Notes: a model not told the origin generated them from the letters alone. A DNA stretch of 64,000 nucleotides from Cohnella faecalis (GCF_003570905.1 NZ_QXJM01000040.1:558001-622000); one strand, 5' to 3'. Shown: positions 27,895 through 36,546, counted from the first letter of the stretch. Translations and numbers: made by a program.

Positions 27895-28386
27895 ATGAAC
27901 GGTTGGAGCGATCAGATCGCCATTGCGGTAGCGGCTGGCGAAGGCGTTGTACTTGTCGTGTTGTTGGTATGGATTATGGCATTGACATCGAAGCTAGGAA
28001 AGTTAAATAGGGCTCATCAAAAGCTGATGGGCGAGACCGGCGTTGCCAATCTCGAAGACGCGATGGGAGCGCTGCACGACCGGATGTCTCAGGTTGGCGC
28101 CAGGCAGTCGGAGCAGCAAGAGCGGCTGGATCATCAAGAAAGACGCCTCACGACCATGAAAGGTCGAATCGGCGTCCATCGGTTCAACGCATTTTCGGAT
28201 TCGGGCAGCGATTTAAGCTTCTCTGTCGCTTTCGTTAACGATGAGCAGGACGGAGTCGTGATTACAGGAATACACGGCAGAGAACAAACGTTCCTGTACG
28301 CCAAGCCGATCGATAAAGGCCAGTCCGCTTACATGCTAACCCCGGAAGAGAAAATCGCTATCAGTCAGGCATCGCATAAGGGATGA
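27895..28386 (+). CDS. DUF4446 family membrane-anchored protein
   Basis: A 163-residue protein of the DUF4446 family, common next to parB and yyaC in Firmicutes and of unknown function. It has one N-terminal membrane helix (about residues 8-30), a coiled-coil-prone Gln/Glu/Arg segment (about 55-95), and a conserved C-terminal domain with GVHRFNAFSDSGSDLSFSVA and GVVITGIHGREQT. Its 3' end overlaps the convergent yyaC by 26 bases. Confidence 0.85.
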   Translation: MNGWSDQIAIAVAAGEGVVLVVLLVWIMALTSKLGKLNRAHQKLMGETGVANLEDAMGALHDRMSQVGARQSEQQERLDHQERRLTTMKGRIGVHRFNAFSDSGSDLSFSVAFVNDEQDGVVITGIHGREQTFLYAKPIDKGQSAYMLTPEEKIAISQASHKG

Positions 28387-28984
28387 CGGACTCGGCGTTT
28401 CGAACGTTCTGAATGGCCCGCATCAAGCTCTGAGCGATGATGTCGGCCATTTTCATCACAAGATTGAGCCGTGTGTTCTGAAGAACGAAATATTCCATGA
28501 AGCCGCCTACGTTAACGATGCCGGTCATATGGATATCGCCGACGGGCGGGAGCTCCTTGTTGACGCCGGCACCCGGACGTACCGGACCGGAGCCCAATTG
28601 GATGCAGCCGACGCTGGATACTTGTCCAAGACACGCATCGATGGCAATGACATAGGGATGCTTGGACGTCCGCATGATTTTGAGCAGCGTATCGCCCAGA
28701 TTCATTGCGTGAACGGGTTCATCCAACGTTCCGTACAAATCAAAGAGAGTGCTGTTCTCCCGATGCAAAAACGTACCGACGATCGGCCCGAGCGAATCTC
28801 CGGTAGATCGGTCGGTGCCGACGCAGACGACGACTATCCGGCGATCTTGCGGCAAAGGTTCCAAATAATGCTCGATTCTCTGAGATAGCCGATGCAAGAC
28901 GGTAGGTTCGTTAAAAGGAATTTTCAAAGAAAGCGCCGCAGCTTCGGCTGCGGAGCCCTGCCGTTTATCCCAAGCGCCGTTCAT
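28361..28984 (-). CDS. yyaC: Spore protease YyaC
   Basis: About 207 residues, member of the YyaC (DUF1256) family related to the germination protease GPR fold. It is found near parB in spore formers. Visible motifs are VVCVGTDRSTGDSLGPIVGT, YVIAIDACLGQ and GIVNVGGFMEYFVLQNTRL. I chose the ATG at 28984 because GGGAGGAGG lies about 10 bases upstream; the frame is open to 29041 without such support. It is convergent with the DUF4446 gene and overlaps its 3' end. Confidence 0.9.
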   Translation of the reverse strand: MNGAWDKRQGSAAEAAALSLKIPFNEPTVLHRLSQRIEHYLEPLPQDRRIVVVCVGTDRSTGDSLGPIVGTFLHRENSTLFDLYGTLDEPVHAMNLGDTLLKIMRTSKHPYVIAIDACLGQVSSVGCIQLGSGPVRPGAGVNKELPPVGDIHMTGIVNVGGFMEYFVLQNTRLNLVMKMADIIAQSLMRAIQNVRNAESVIPYAMPD

Positions 28985-29070
28985 GCGTCCGCTTCGCCTC
29001 CTCCCAATACCTGTTACTAGTATATGGACACAAGGGCGCATTTATACTTGCACGACCGGAGGAATGACGT

Positions 29071-29316
29071 ATAGAACCGTTATTAATCGCTTTTGATTCC
29101 ACTCAACAGGCGCTTCGAGCGGAAATGCTGTTGGAGTATGCCGATATCGAGATCGATATTCGGCCGACGCCTAAGGAAATTACGGCAGGCTGCGCGCTAT
29201 CGATCGAATTTCCCGGAGAGAGCTTGAATAGCGTGCAAGAAATAATCGCAAACGAGCAGGTGGAGATAAGAGGACTGTTCCGCAAGTCCGATCAGGGCTA
29301 CGAACAGATCATCTGA
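29071..29316 (+). CDS. DUF3343 family protein with an apparent ATA start
   Basis: A short protein (about 81 aa) of the DUF3343 (putative Se/S carrier-like) family: EPLLIAFDSTQQALRAEMLLE, then PTPKEITAGCALSIEF with the family Cys. The first in-frame ATG (29125) would remove the conserved LLIAFDST strand. A perfect GGAGGA (29058-29063) is seven bases before an in-frame ATA at 29071, just after a stop codon. Real initiation at ATA, or one wrong base, are the two explanations. It precedes mscS closely. Confidence 0.7.
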   Translation: MEPLLIAFDSTQQALRAEMLLEYADIEIDIRPTPKEITAGCALSIEFPGESLNSVQEIIANEQVEIRGLFRKSDQGYEQII

Positions 29317-29341
29317 AAAATTGAAGGAGAGGGGACCGGTT

Positions 29342-30246
29342 ATGCGAGGACTCTCTAGGCTAGCGGAAAAACCGTTATGGGAAACTTATTTGGACGATAT
29401 GTGGGCAAAAGTAAGCGATACGCAGATGTGGATAGACGCATCTATCGTGGCCGGTCGAATCATCCTTATTATCGTGCTTAGCAGGCTCGGCCTGTGGCTT
29501 CTGGGACGGGTTATAGACCATGTGATGGTAGAAAGGGACACCGTTCGCCTGAAGCTCCGTACGCGCCGCGTACAGACCGTAGGACGCCTGCTGAAGAACG
29601 CTGCGTCTTACACGGTTCATTTTATCGCGCTTCTCCTTATTCTGGGGAATTCCATATTGATCTGGGACCGCTTATCGCCGGGGCGGGAGTGATCGGGCTG
29701 GCTATCGGCTTCGGCGCTCAGAGCCTCGTGAAGGATGTCATAACCGGCTTCTTCATTATTCTGGAGGACCAGTTCGCGGTCGGCGACGTTATCCAGACCG
29801 GCAATTTCCGGGGCACCGTCGAAATGATCGGGCTAAGAGCAACCCGGATCCGCAGTTGGACGGGGGAGGTTCATATTATTCCGAACGGCTCGATCAACGA
29901 AGTGACCAACTATTCGATTAACAACGCCATTGCGGTTATCGATATCCCGATTGCCCATGAGGAGCGACTCGAGCAGGCGACGGAGGTCATTCGGGCAGTT
30001 CTGAGCAAGCTGGATGATCCGAATATGACCGCACCAGCCGAGTTTCTCGGCGTACAAGCGGTAGGCACGACGGAAGTGACGCTGCGAGTGACCGTGGAAT
30101 GCAAGCCGAATTCGCAAGCGGCAGTCGCAAGGAAGGTCAATGCCGATTTGAAAAAGGCGTTCGAGGAGCAAGGGATCGAAGCGCCGTACCCTCGCATGGT
30201 GACAGTTCACCGGGGCGAAGGGCGGGAACGGACGGGGGGGACGTAG
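29342..30246 (+). CDS. MscS-family mechanosensitive channel, frameshifted
   Basis: A small-conductance mechanosensitive channel (YkuT/MscS type) that releases solutes under hypo-osmotic stress. The first frame has two membrane helices (about residues 35-60 and 90-110) and stops at 29692. The next frame begins within GEFHIDLGPLIAGAGVIGLA, the pore-lining TM3, and continues GFGAQSLVKDVITGFFIILE and the beta domain with RSWTGEVHIIPNG. One extra G in the GGGG run near 29650 joins the two into about 301 aa. The start at 29342 follows GGAGAGGGG. It is directly followed by the DUF951 gene. Confidence 0.9.
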
Positions 30247-30465
30247 ATGGAGCCGAAGGTGTTTAATTTGCATGATGTCGTGCAGATGAAGAAGCAGCAT
30301 CCTTGCGGTGCGAACGAGATGGAGATTATTCGGATGGGAATGGACATCCGGATCAAATGCGTGAAGTGCAAGCACAGCATCTTGCTGCCGAGAGCCAAGT
30401 TCGAGAAAAGCATGAAAAAGGTGCTTAGAGCGGGCGAAGGAACGGCAGTGGAAGAGGCGGAATAA
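30247..30465 (+). CDS. DUF951 family protein (YyzM-like)
   Basis: A 72-residue protein of the DUF951 family found next to mscS and tRNA-Ser in Bacilli. The motif is LHDVVQMKKQHPCGANEM, then IRIKCVKCKHSILLPRAKFEK; the three Cys could bind a metal. It starts immediately after the mscS stop, so the two are translationally linked. The function is unknown. Confidence 0.85.
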   Translation: MEPKVFNLHDVVQMKKQHPCGANEMEIIRMGMDIRIKCVKCKHSILLPRAKFEKSMKKVLRAGEGTAVEEAE

Positions 30466-30534
30466 CCGGACCGAAATTGGGTAAAAAATCCAGTTGCATT
30501 GCTTGTCCAAATGTGATAAAGTTTATTTTGCTGC

Positions 30535-30625
30535 GGAGAGGTACCCAAGTGGCCCAAGGGGGTTGACTCGAAATCAACTAGGCGTCGCGAGGCGTGCGTG
30601 GGTTCGAATCCCACCCTCTCCGCCA
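30535..30625 (+). tRNA. tRNA-Ser (anticodon CGA)
   Basis: The acceptor stem GGAGAGG pairs with CCTCTCC, followed by discriminator G and an encoded CCA. The anticodon stem GTTGA/TCAAC encloses the loop CTCGAAA, giving anticodon CGA (codon UCG). A long variable arm (GGCGTCGCGAGGCGTGC) and the T-arm GTGGGTTCGAATCCCAC complete a class II serine tRNA. Confidence 0.97.
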
Positions 30626-30706
30626 TCCATACGAAATCAGCAGGCGACTCCGAAGGGAGCGCTTTTTTTATTTTTTCGGCAAGGAAGATATTTCTCCAAG
30701 ATCTCT

Positions 30707-30762
30707 AACAAGAAGGCTGTCTCTTAGGTCGTGACAAGACCGTCGGAGACAGCCTTCTTGTT
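30707..30762. terminator. 17-bp inverted repeat between tRNA-Ser and the MFS gene
   Basis: AACAAGAAGGCTGTCTC (30707-30723) is the exact complement of 30746-30762. The 22-nt loop contains an inner GGTC/GACC pair. The right arm reaches the stop codon of the minus-strand MFS gene. It is probably a transcription end for both directions, although no long T run is attached. Confidence 0.6.
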
Positions 30763-31975
30763 AGGCGCGGACGGATTTTCGAACGCCGCGATTGGCACCA
30801 ATCGATAGCAAGAAGCTGACCAGCAAGATGAATGACGCAAGTAAATACGGATAATTAATGTTCGCGTCCAGCAATGCCCCCGCAATGACAGGTCCGACGA
30901 TGTTTCCAAGACTCATGAACGCTGAATTCAACCCGGCGACGTACCCCTGTTGATTTTCGGCCAGCAACGACATTTGCGTGCCGACGGCCGGACGCAGAAT
31001 GTCGACGGACAAGAACACGATAAAGGAGACGGCGAATATCATCCAAAAGCTACTCACGAAAAGCGTCAAAAAGACGAACAGGCTGGCCGAGAGCAGACAG
31101 GCGGCGATCACTCTGCGCTCGCCGAATCGGCCTATGATCCGTCCGAATAGCGTAACTTGAACGACGGCGCCCGAGATGGAGCCGAATGTAATAATAAATG
31201 CGATATCCTTCGGCGTAAAGCCGAATTTATGATCCACGAACAAGCTGAAGATGGTCTCGTAACTGGCTAGGCCGAACGACATGACGAATACGATAACCAA
31301 GCTTAAGAAGTAAGGCTCTCGATAAGATCGTGCCAACTGGCGGAGCAGATTAGGATGTTCATCTCGCTTCTTCGTTCGTTCGCCGCTCATTCCCGAGCGA
31401 TCGCTCGACGACACCACGGATTCGGGCAAAAAAAGAGCGGTCATAACCGCCGCGACGACTCCGGCCACCGCCGCCGCATAGAAAGGAACGCGAATGCCGA
31501 ACTCGGCGATATATCCGCCGATGCCGGGACCGATAATAAACCCCGTCGTAATGGCCGCATTCATGAATCCCATTCCTTTGGCCCGCTCTTCATTGGACGT
31601 CACGTCCGCCGCATAAGCCATGACCGCCGGCATAATGAGCGCGGCGCCGATCCCTCCCGCCAGCCTGGACGCAAACAGAACGAACGGCGAATCGGCAACG
31701 CCGAAGAGCCATTCGGAGAAAGCGAAGACGATCATGCCGAGCAGAATAATTCTTTTCCGTCCTAACGAATCCGACAGTCTTCCGGCCAAAGGCGAGAATA
31801 GCAGCTGGGTCAACGAGAACGCGGCAACGAGCAATCCCACGACGCTTCCGCTAATCTCAAGCTCCGTCATGAATTTAGGCATAACCGGAATGACCAAGCC
31901 GATCCCCGTAAAGGCTAGAAACAGGTTAAACATAAGGAGCAGCAAGGCTGCCCGGTTTTTCAACAACAATGACAT
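30761..31975 (-). CDS. MFS multidrug-type efflux transporter
   Basis: A 404-residue major facilitator with about 12 membrane helices. It shows motif A GRLSDSLGRKRIILLG between TM2 and TM3 and the antiporter motif C region GFIIGPGIGGYIAE in TM5, as in Bmr/NorA/TetA-type drug-proton antiporters. A charged cytoplasmic loop (about residues 185-210) splits the halves. The ATG at 31975 follows GGAGG. It lies downstream of a TetR-family gene, and both have a related operator upstream. The actual substrate is unknown. Confidence 0.85.
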   Translation of the reverse strand: MSLLLKNRAALLLLMFNLFLAFTGIGLVIPVMPKFMTELEISGSVVGLLVAAFSLTQLLFSPLAGRLSDSLGRKRIILLGMIVFAFSEWLFGVADSPFVLFASRLAGGIGAALIMPAVMAYAADVTSNEERAKGMGFMNAAITTGFIIGPGIGGYIAEFGIRVPFYAAAVAGVVAAVMTALFLPESVVSSSDRSGMSGERTKKRDEHPNLLRQLARSYREPYFLSLVIVFVMSFGLASYETIFSLFVDHKFGFTPKDIAFIITFGSISGAVVQVTLFGRIIGRFGERRVIAACLLSASLFVFLTLFVSSFWMIFAVSFIVFLSVDILRPAVGTQMSLLAENQQGYVAGLNSAFMSLGNIVGPVIAGALLDANINYPYLLASFILLVSFLLSIGANRGVRKSVRA

Positions 31976-32030
31976 GATGAATCCTCCAAGCTTCTAAGTT
32001 GAAAATCTGCGATGATAGTTTGAATATTTA

Positions 32031-32050
32031 TACTGAACATTCATTCTATA
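32031..32050. promoter_or_regulatory. Probable TetR operator upstream of the MFS gene
   Basis: TACTGAACATTCATTCTATA matches the TetR-gene operator at 32760-32779 in 17 of 20 positions. It lies about 55 bases before the MFS start codon. Confidence 0.6.
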
Positions 32051-32105
32051 TTAATGCATGAAAAACGTCTTGCTCCCGGACGTAAAACAATGGATCAGAA
32101 GCAAT

Positions 32106-32702
32106 CTATCGATTCCGGCCGATTCCGAGGATGAACACGTCAATCGCCGATTTATACAAAGCGAGCGCATCTTCCCGTTTCAATTTGCGAGAATGCTGGC
32201 TCAGACCGATGAGCAGGCTGTCCAGTATAATGGCCAAGCTCTCCACGTTATTTTCCGCGAATTCCCCGTTCTCGATCCCTTGCCGCAGCAATTTTTGATT
32301 GAACCTCAAGTATCCGGCCATCATCTCGGATATCTTTTCTTCCGCGTCGCTTGCTTTTTCCGCGTTATTGAAAAATTCGTCGGCCGCTTTCGTAAGCGGA
32401 TGATTGAGATTTTCAAGCACCAGATGCTCGGCCAGCCCGTAGAGCTTGTCTACGGACGTACTGTACAGCGGCTCTTTGACCTGCCATTTCTCTTCCCATT
32501 CCCGATCCCACTCGCCGATCAAATAAAGAAACAAGCCTTCCTTGCTCTTAAAATGATAGTAAATGTTTCCTGCGCTGCTGCCCGTTGCGTTCACAATATC
32601 CTCGATGGAAGTCGCCTTGTATCCCTTCTGGACGAAGAGCGATTTGGCCGCTTCCGCTACTCGTTTCTTGGTCTGCTCGCTTTGGATTTTCTTTTTGTTC
32701 AA
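32106..32702 (-). CDS. TetR/AcrR family transcriptional regulator
   Basis: About 198 residues. The N-terminal HTH has KRVAEAAKSLFVQKGYKATS, DIVNATGSSAGNIYYHFKSK and EGLFLYL, which is classic TetR. The ligand domain follows, with no assigned inducer. The start is uncertain: TTG at 32702 (NKKKIQSEQTKKR) has GGAGTGGAG just upstream, and GTG at 32711 is the alternative. The frame stays open to 32951 without family similarity. It probably represses itself and the downstream MFS pump through the two similar operators. Confidence 0.88.
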   Translation of the reverse strand: MNKKKIQSEQTKKRVAEAAKSLFVQKGYKATSIEDIVNATGSSAGNIYYHFKSKEGLFLYLIGEWDREWEEKWQVKEPLYSTSVDKLYGLAEHLVLENLNHPLTKAADEFFNNAEKASDAEEKISEMMAGYLRFNQKLLRQGIENGEFAENNVESLAIILDSLLIGLSQHSRKLKREDALALYKSAIDVFILGIGRNR

Positions 32703-32759
32703 CTTCTCCACTCCCGATTCGAAGAATGAAACCTGACTCGCGAAAGCGATGCCGAAAAT

Positions 32760-32779
32760 TACTGAACATTTATTCAGTA
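32760..32779. promoter_or_regulatory. Probable TetR operator upstream of the tetR-like gene
   Basis: A perfect inverted repeat, TACTGAA-CATTTA-TTCAGTA, lies 58 bases before the regulator's likely start, fitting autoregulation. Confidence 0.65.
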
Positions 32780-32906
32780 TCTTATCGGAAACCGCCGATT
32801 TGCGCAAGTGCAGCGCAGATAGTTCTTCTTCCAGCGAATATGTGAGCCTCGAATAACAAAAGCGCAACCAGTATGTATATCGATTACAATGACTCATGAA
32901 TATTGA

Positions 32907-32923
32907 TGTTATATAATATAACA
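32907..32923. promoter_or_regulatory. GlnR/TnrA-type box upstream of the biuret hydrolase gene
   Basis: TGTTATATAATATAACA fits the consensus TGTNA-N7-TNACA perfectly and is itself a near-complete palindrome. It contains TATAAT (32912-32917), a likely -10 element, and sits 50 bases before the start codon. Control by nitrogen status is the natural inference. Confidence 0.65.
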
Positions 32924-32972
32924 AGAAATGATGAACGCTTAACAATAACATGACACAAAGGGAGTGGGGCTA

Positions 32973-33659
32973 ATGTATATTGAAGCGAATCCTTACATGT
33001 ACCCTTACAATGGCGAGTTAAGAGCCGACAATACCGCCCTGATCGTTATCGATATGCAAATCGACTTTTGTGGTAAGGGAGGTTATGTCGATCGGATGGG
33101 CTACGATCTCTCGTTGACTCGCCGCGCGATCGAACCGATCGGACGCCTTCTGGAAATTACGCGTGCGATACCGGGTTTTACGATTATCCATACAAGAGAA
33201 GGACATCGTCCGGATCTATCCGACTTGCCTGCGAACAAGAGATGGCGGAGCAAGCAGATCGGAGCCGAGATCGGATCGGCCGGTCCCACGGGTCGAATTC
33301 TCGTTCGCGGTGAGCCGGGCTGGCATATTATCGAGGAGCTGGCTCCGCTTCCGGGCGAGATCGTCATCGATAAGCCGGGCAAGGGCAGCTTTTATGCGAC
33401 GGATTTGGATCTCATTCTTCGAACAAAGGGCATCCAGAACATCATTCTGACGGGCATTACGACCGACGTGTGCGTGCATACGACGATGCGGGAAGCGAAC
33501 GACCGCGGATACGAATGCTTGATTCTGGAAGATTGCACGGGCGCGACGGACCACGGCAACCATGAAGCTGCTTTGAAAATGGTGACGATGCAAGGAGGCG
33601 TATTCGGCAGCGTATCCGACTCGATCAAAGCGTCCGAGACGCTCGGACGGCTGGCCTGA
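32973..33659 (+). CDS. biuH: Isochorismatase-like cysteine hydrolase, biuret amidohydrolase (BiuH)-like
   Basis: A 228-residue cysteine hydrolase predicted to cut biuret to allophanate plus ammonia. The triad is Asp27 (VIDMQIDFCGKGGYVD), Lys134 (VIDKPGKGSF) and Cys167 (GITTDVCVHTTMREANDRGY). From memory the protein is strikingly like the Rhizobium BiuH sequence along its whole length, including DPYPWPYNG-like NPYMYPYNGELR and HTREGHRPDLSDLPANKRWR. The ATG at 32973 follows GGGAG. An allophanate hydrolase gene starts 25 bases after its stop, which is the next step of the same pathway. Other members of this fold hydrolyse isochorismate, N-carbamoylsarcosine or nicotinamide, but the neighbour favours biuret. 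Confidence 0.8.
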   Translation: MYIEANPYMYPYNGELRADNTALIVIDMQIDFCGKGGYVDRMGYDLSLTRRAIEPIGRLLEITRAIPGFTIIHTREGHRPDLSDLPANKRWRSKQIGAEIGSAGPTGRILVRGEPGWHIIEELAPLPGEIVIDKPGKGSFYATDLDLILRTKGIQNIILTGITTDVCVHTTMREANDRGYECLILEDCTGATDHGNHEAALKMVTMQGGVFGSVSDSIKASETLGRLA

Positions 33660-33684
33660 AGCGGGAGAGAAAGGCGGATGATGA

Positions 33685-35439
33685 ATGTTGAGGCGGAAGC
33701 AACAAGAGAATAAGCTGTCTATCGAGCAATTGCGTCAAGCCTACGCGAACGGCGAGACGATGCCTGAAGAAGTCGTAAGAAACATTATCCAGCGAGCGGA
33801 AGAAGATGCCGGAATGAACATATGGATTACGCCCCCGCGGATGGAGCGGATACGGCCTTACTTGGATCGGCTGTCTGCGTTGGATTCGTCGGCGATGCCG
33901 TTATGGGGTATTCCATTCGCGATCAAAGACAATATCGATTGGGCGGGCGTGCCGACGACGGCCGCTTGTCCGGATTATCAATACGTCCCGAACGAGCATG
34001 CGACGGTCGTCGCCAGGCTGCTTGCAGCAGGGGCCGTTCCTGTAGGCAAAACGAATCTGGATCAATTCGCAACGGGGTTAGTCGGCGTTAGAAGTCCTTA
34101 TGGCGAGACGCATAACGCGCTTAATCCGGAGCTGATCAGCGGGGGCTCCAGTTCCGGCTCGGCCGTCGCCGTTGCACGCGGTCATGCCGCATTCTCGCTG
34201 GGGACGGATACGGCAGGCTCCGGTCGCGTTCCTGCCGCCTTGAACGGAATCGTAGGCTTCAAGCCAAGTCTTGGCGCATGGCCGACTACGGGGGTCGTGC
34301 CCGCGTGCGCGAGCCTTGATTGCGTAACGGTATTCGCGACGTGTCTGGAAGACGCGTTTGACGTCGATAAGGTTGTGCGCGGCTTTGACGAAGCGGATCC
34401 TTGGTCGCGGAGTGTACCGTCGCCTTCGCCGGCGCTTCCAAGCCGATTGCTGCTGCCGAAGGAAACGCTTCGGTTCTACGGTCCCTATGCGAAGGAATAC
34501 GAGCGTGCCTGGCAGACAACGGTCGAGCGGCTTGGAGAGCTAGGCATTCCGATTCAATATGTGGAGACGAATCTATTCGAGCAAGCAGCCGACTTGTTAT
34601 ATGGGGGGCCGTTCGTAGAAGAAAGATGGGCCGGTCTCGGCGCCTTCATCGAGGCTCACCCGGGAAGCGTTCTACCCGTAACGAAGCATGTGCTGAGGCC
34701 GGAAGAGAAGTCGCCGTACGACGGGGTGTCGGTGTTTAAGGCGATCCACTCGCTTCAGGCGATCAAGCGAGAGACGGGCAAGCTATTGAAGGATGCGGTT
34801 CTCATCATGCCAACAAGTGGAGGAACGTGGACGCGAGAGCAAGTTCGCAACGACCCCGTTCGGACGAATACGGAGATGGGACGGTATACGAATCATTGCA
34901 ACCTGCTGGATTTGAGCGGAGTCGCCGTTCCGTCAATGGAAGCTGCCGGGAACGTGCCGTTCGGCATTACGATGTTCGCTCTTGCGCGCAACGAAGGCTA
35001 TGCCATCGGTGCGGCCGAGCGGTTCGGAGGCTCGCCGCCCGGGAGGCTGCAGACGCCGTCTCCTAACCATACGCTTGTGGCGGTATGCGGCTTGCATATG
35101 AGAGGGCTGCCGTTGGAGAAGCAAATGCTGGAGTGCAAAGCGAGGTTCTTGCGAGAGGATAAGACCGCGTCGAAGTATGCGCTGTATAAGCTCTCTACCG
35201 TTCCATCCAAGCCGGGATTGGTTAAACAGGAGCAAGGCGGCAGCTCGATCGACCTGGAGGTGTGGGAGATGCCGTTGGAATCGTTCGGAGCGTTCGCAGC
35301 CTCCATTCCTGCGCCTCTGGGCATTGGCAGGGTCGAGCTGCAGGACGGAACGGAAGTGCCGGGATTCGTGTGCGAAGCGTATGCGGCAGCCGATGCTGTG
35401 GATGTCACCTCTCTTGGAGGGTGGAGAGCTCTCCATTAA
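33685..35439 (+). CDS. atzF: Allophanate hydrolase (AtzF-like)
   Basis: A 584-residue amidase-signature enzyme with the extra C-terminal domain of allophanate hydrolases, which turn allophanate into carbon dioxide and ammonia. The N-terminal amidase has Lys81 (FAIKDNIDWAG), the cis-Ser in ISGGSSSGSAVAVARG (residues 155-157) and nucleophile Ser179 (GTDTAGSGRVPAALNG). The C-terminal part (about 463-584; VAVCGLHMRGLPLEKQ to LGGWRALH) matches the domain that decarboxylates the intermediate. It is cotranscribed with the BiuH-like gene. Glu-tRNA amidotransferase subunit A is excluded by the C-terminal domain and the context. Confidence 0.85.
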   Translation: MLRRKQQENKLSIEQLRQAYANGETMPEEVVRNIIQRAEEDAGMNIWITPPRMERIRPYLDRLSALDSSAMPLWGIPFAIKDNIDWAGVPTTAACPDYQYVPNEHATVVARLLAAGAVPVGKTNLDQFATGLVGVRSPYGETHNALNPELISGGSSSGSAVAVARGHAAFSLGTDTAGSGRVPAALNGIVGFKPSLGAWPTTGVVPACASLDCVTVFATCLEDAFDVDKVVRGFDEADPWSRSVPSPSPALPSRLLLPKETLRFYGPYAKEYERAWQTTVERLGELGIPIQYVETNLFEQAADLLYGGPFVEERWAGLGAFIEAHPGSVLPVTKHVLRPEEKSPYDGVSVFKAIHSLQAIKRETGKLLKDAVLIMPTSGGTWTREQVRNDPVRTNTEMGRYTNHCNLLDLSGVAVPSMEAAGNVPFGITMFALARNEGYAIGAAERFGGSPPGRLQTPSPNHTLVAVCGLHMRGLPLEKQMLECKARFLREDKTASKYALYKLSTVPSKPGLVKQEQGGSSIDLEVWEMPLESFGAFAASIPAPLGIGRVELQDGTEVPGFVCEAYAAADAVDVTSLGGWRALH

Positions 35440-35451
35440 TCGAATGGATGA

Positions 35452-35481
35452 ACAAAGACCGTCCGCGAGGGCGGTCTTTGT
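35452..35481 (+). terminator. Terminator-like hairpin after allophanate hydrolase gene
   Basis: ACAAAGACCG and CGGTCTTTGT form a 10-bp stem around a 10-nt GC-rich loop. The tail is short of T, so strength is uncertain. It separates the hydrolase pair from the repeat array. Confidence 0.7.
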
Positions 35482-35513
35482 TTCGCGACGTCAGAAAGTC
35501 ACCACCCTATTTC

Positions 35514-36331
35514 AGCGTCCACACCCCAGCTCACCAATCGCCGAAAGTATGGTACCTCGTCCCACTGATGAGCGTCCTAGCTCACTAATCGCCGAAAGTA
35601 TGGTACGTCGTCCCACTGATGAACGTCCTAGCCCACCAATCGCTGAAAGTATGGTATGTCGTCCCACTGATGAGCGTCCCAGCTCGCCAATCGCCGAAAG
35701 TATGGTACCTCGTCCCACTGATGAACGTCCCAGCTCACCAATCGCCGAAAGTATGGTACCTCGTCACACTGATGAGCGTCCGAACACACCAATCGCCGAA
35801 AGTATGGTACCTCGTCCCACTGATGAACGTCCCAGCTCACCAATCGCTGAAAGTATGGTATGTCGTCCCACTGATGAGAGTCCCAGCTCACCAATCGCCG
35901 AAAGTATGGTACGTCGTCCTACTGATGAGCGTCCCAACTCACCAATCGCCGAAAGTGTGGTACGTCGTCCCACTGATGAGCGTCCCAGCTCACCAATCGC
36001 CGAAAGTGTGGTACGTCGTCCCACTGATGAGCGTCCGAACACTTCAATCGCCGAAAGTATGGTACGTCGCCCCACTGATGAGAGTCGCAGCTCACCAATC
36101 GCCGAAAGTATGGTACGTCGTCCCACTGATGAGCTTTCCAGCTCACCAATCGCCGAAAGTATGGTACGTCGTCCCACTGATGAGCGCACTAGCTCACCAA
36201 TCGCCGAAAGTATGGTACGTCGTCCCACTGATGAGAGTCCCAGCTCACCAATCGCCGAAAGTATGGTACCTCGTCCCACTGACGAGCGTCCACACCCCAA
36301 ATTCTCGAAAAGAGAGGTAGCGCGTCCCAAT
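35514..36331. repeat. 51-bp minisatellite, about 15-16 copies
   Basis: A tandem array with an exact 51-base period. The constant core is ATCGCCGAAAGTATGGTA, then a variable CCTCGT, CGTCGT or TGTCGT, then CCCACTGATGAG. Fifteen full copies begin with GAAAG at 35543, 35594 and so on to about 36258. Both ends carry a variant with the shared 14-mer GCGTCCACACCCCA (35515 and 36286). Because 51 is a multiple of three and the unit lacks stops, several frames on both strands stay open (for example PIAESMVPRPTDERPSS). None has a ribosome site, and substitutions do not respect codons. I treat it as non-coding DNA between the hydrolase genes and the importer genes. Confidence 0.92.
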
Positions 36332-36379
36332 GCTGTGCGACCCTAAAGGGCAGCCTGTCTACTTTATATATCAAATGAA

Positions 36380-36481
36380 TATAACGTTATATATATGTAA
36401 TGTTTATTAACGAACAATAAAAATATGTCCATTATTTTATATGCATCGTATAAAGATAAACGGATTTTCGTGTTATATAAT
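36380..36481 (+). promoter_or_regulatory. AT-rich promoter region of the ABC importer operon
   Basis: It contains the palindrome TATAACGTTATA (36380-36391), a GlnR/TnrA-like site TGTAA-N7-TAACG with one mismatch (36396-36412), and TATAAT (36476-36481), about 65 bases before the ATG. The sequence TGTTATATAATCTAATTAACA (36471-36491, only 21 bases, not a full GlnR box) echoes the element before the BiuH gene. Confidence 0.5.
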
Positions 36482-36546
36482 CTAATTAACAAGAGGAAAC
36501 GAACATATGCGTAATAATACCTAACATAAAAAGGAGATGGTATACG

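Noticed and set aside
29205..29218. ATTTCCCGGAGA resembling half of a Noc-binding site
   Set aside because: Only the left half fits ATTTCCCGGGAAAT, and it lies within the DUF3343 coding sequence.
35177..36346. 389-residue frame with 17-aa repeats PIAESMVPRPTDERPSS
   Set aside because: It begins inside the allophanate hydrolase gene in another frame, has no ribosome site, and the repeat is open in several frames because the period is 51 bases without stops.
36471..36491. TGTTA...TAACA before the importer operon as a perfect GlnR/TnrA box
   Set aside because: The half-sites are separated by 11 bases, not 7; only the 36396 site is a near match.
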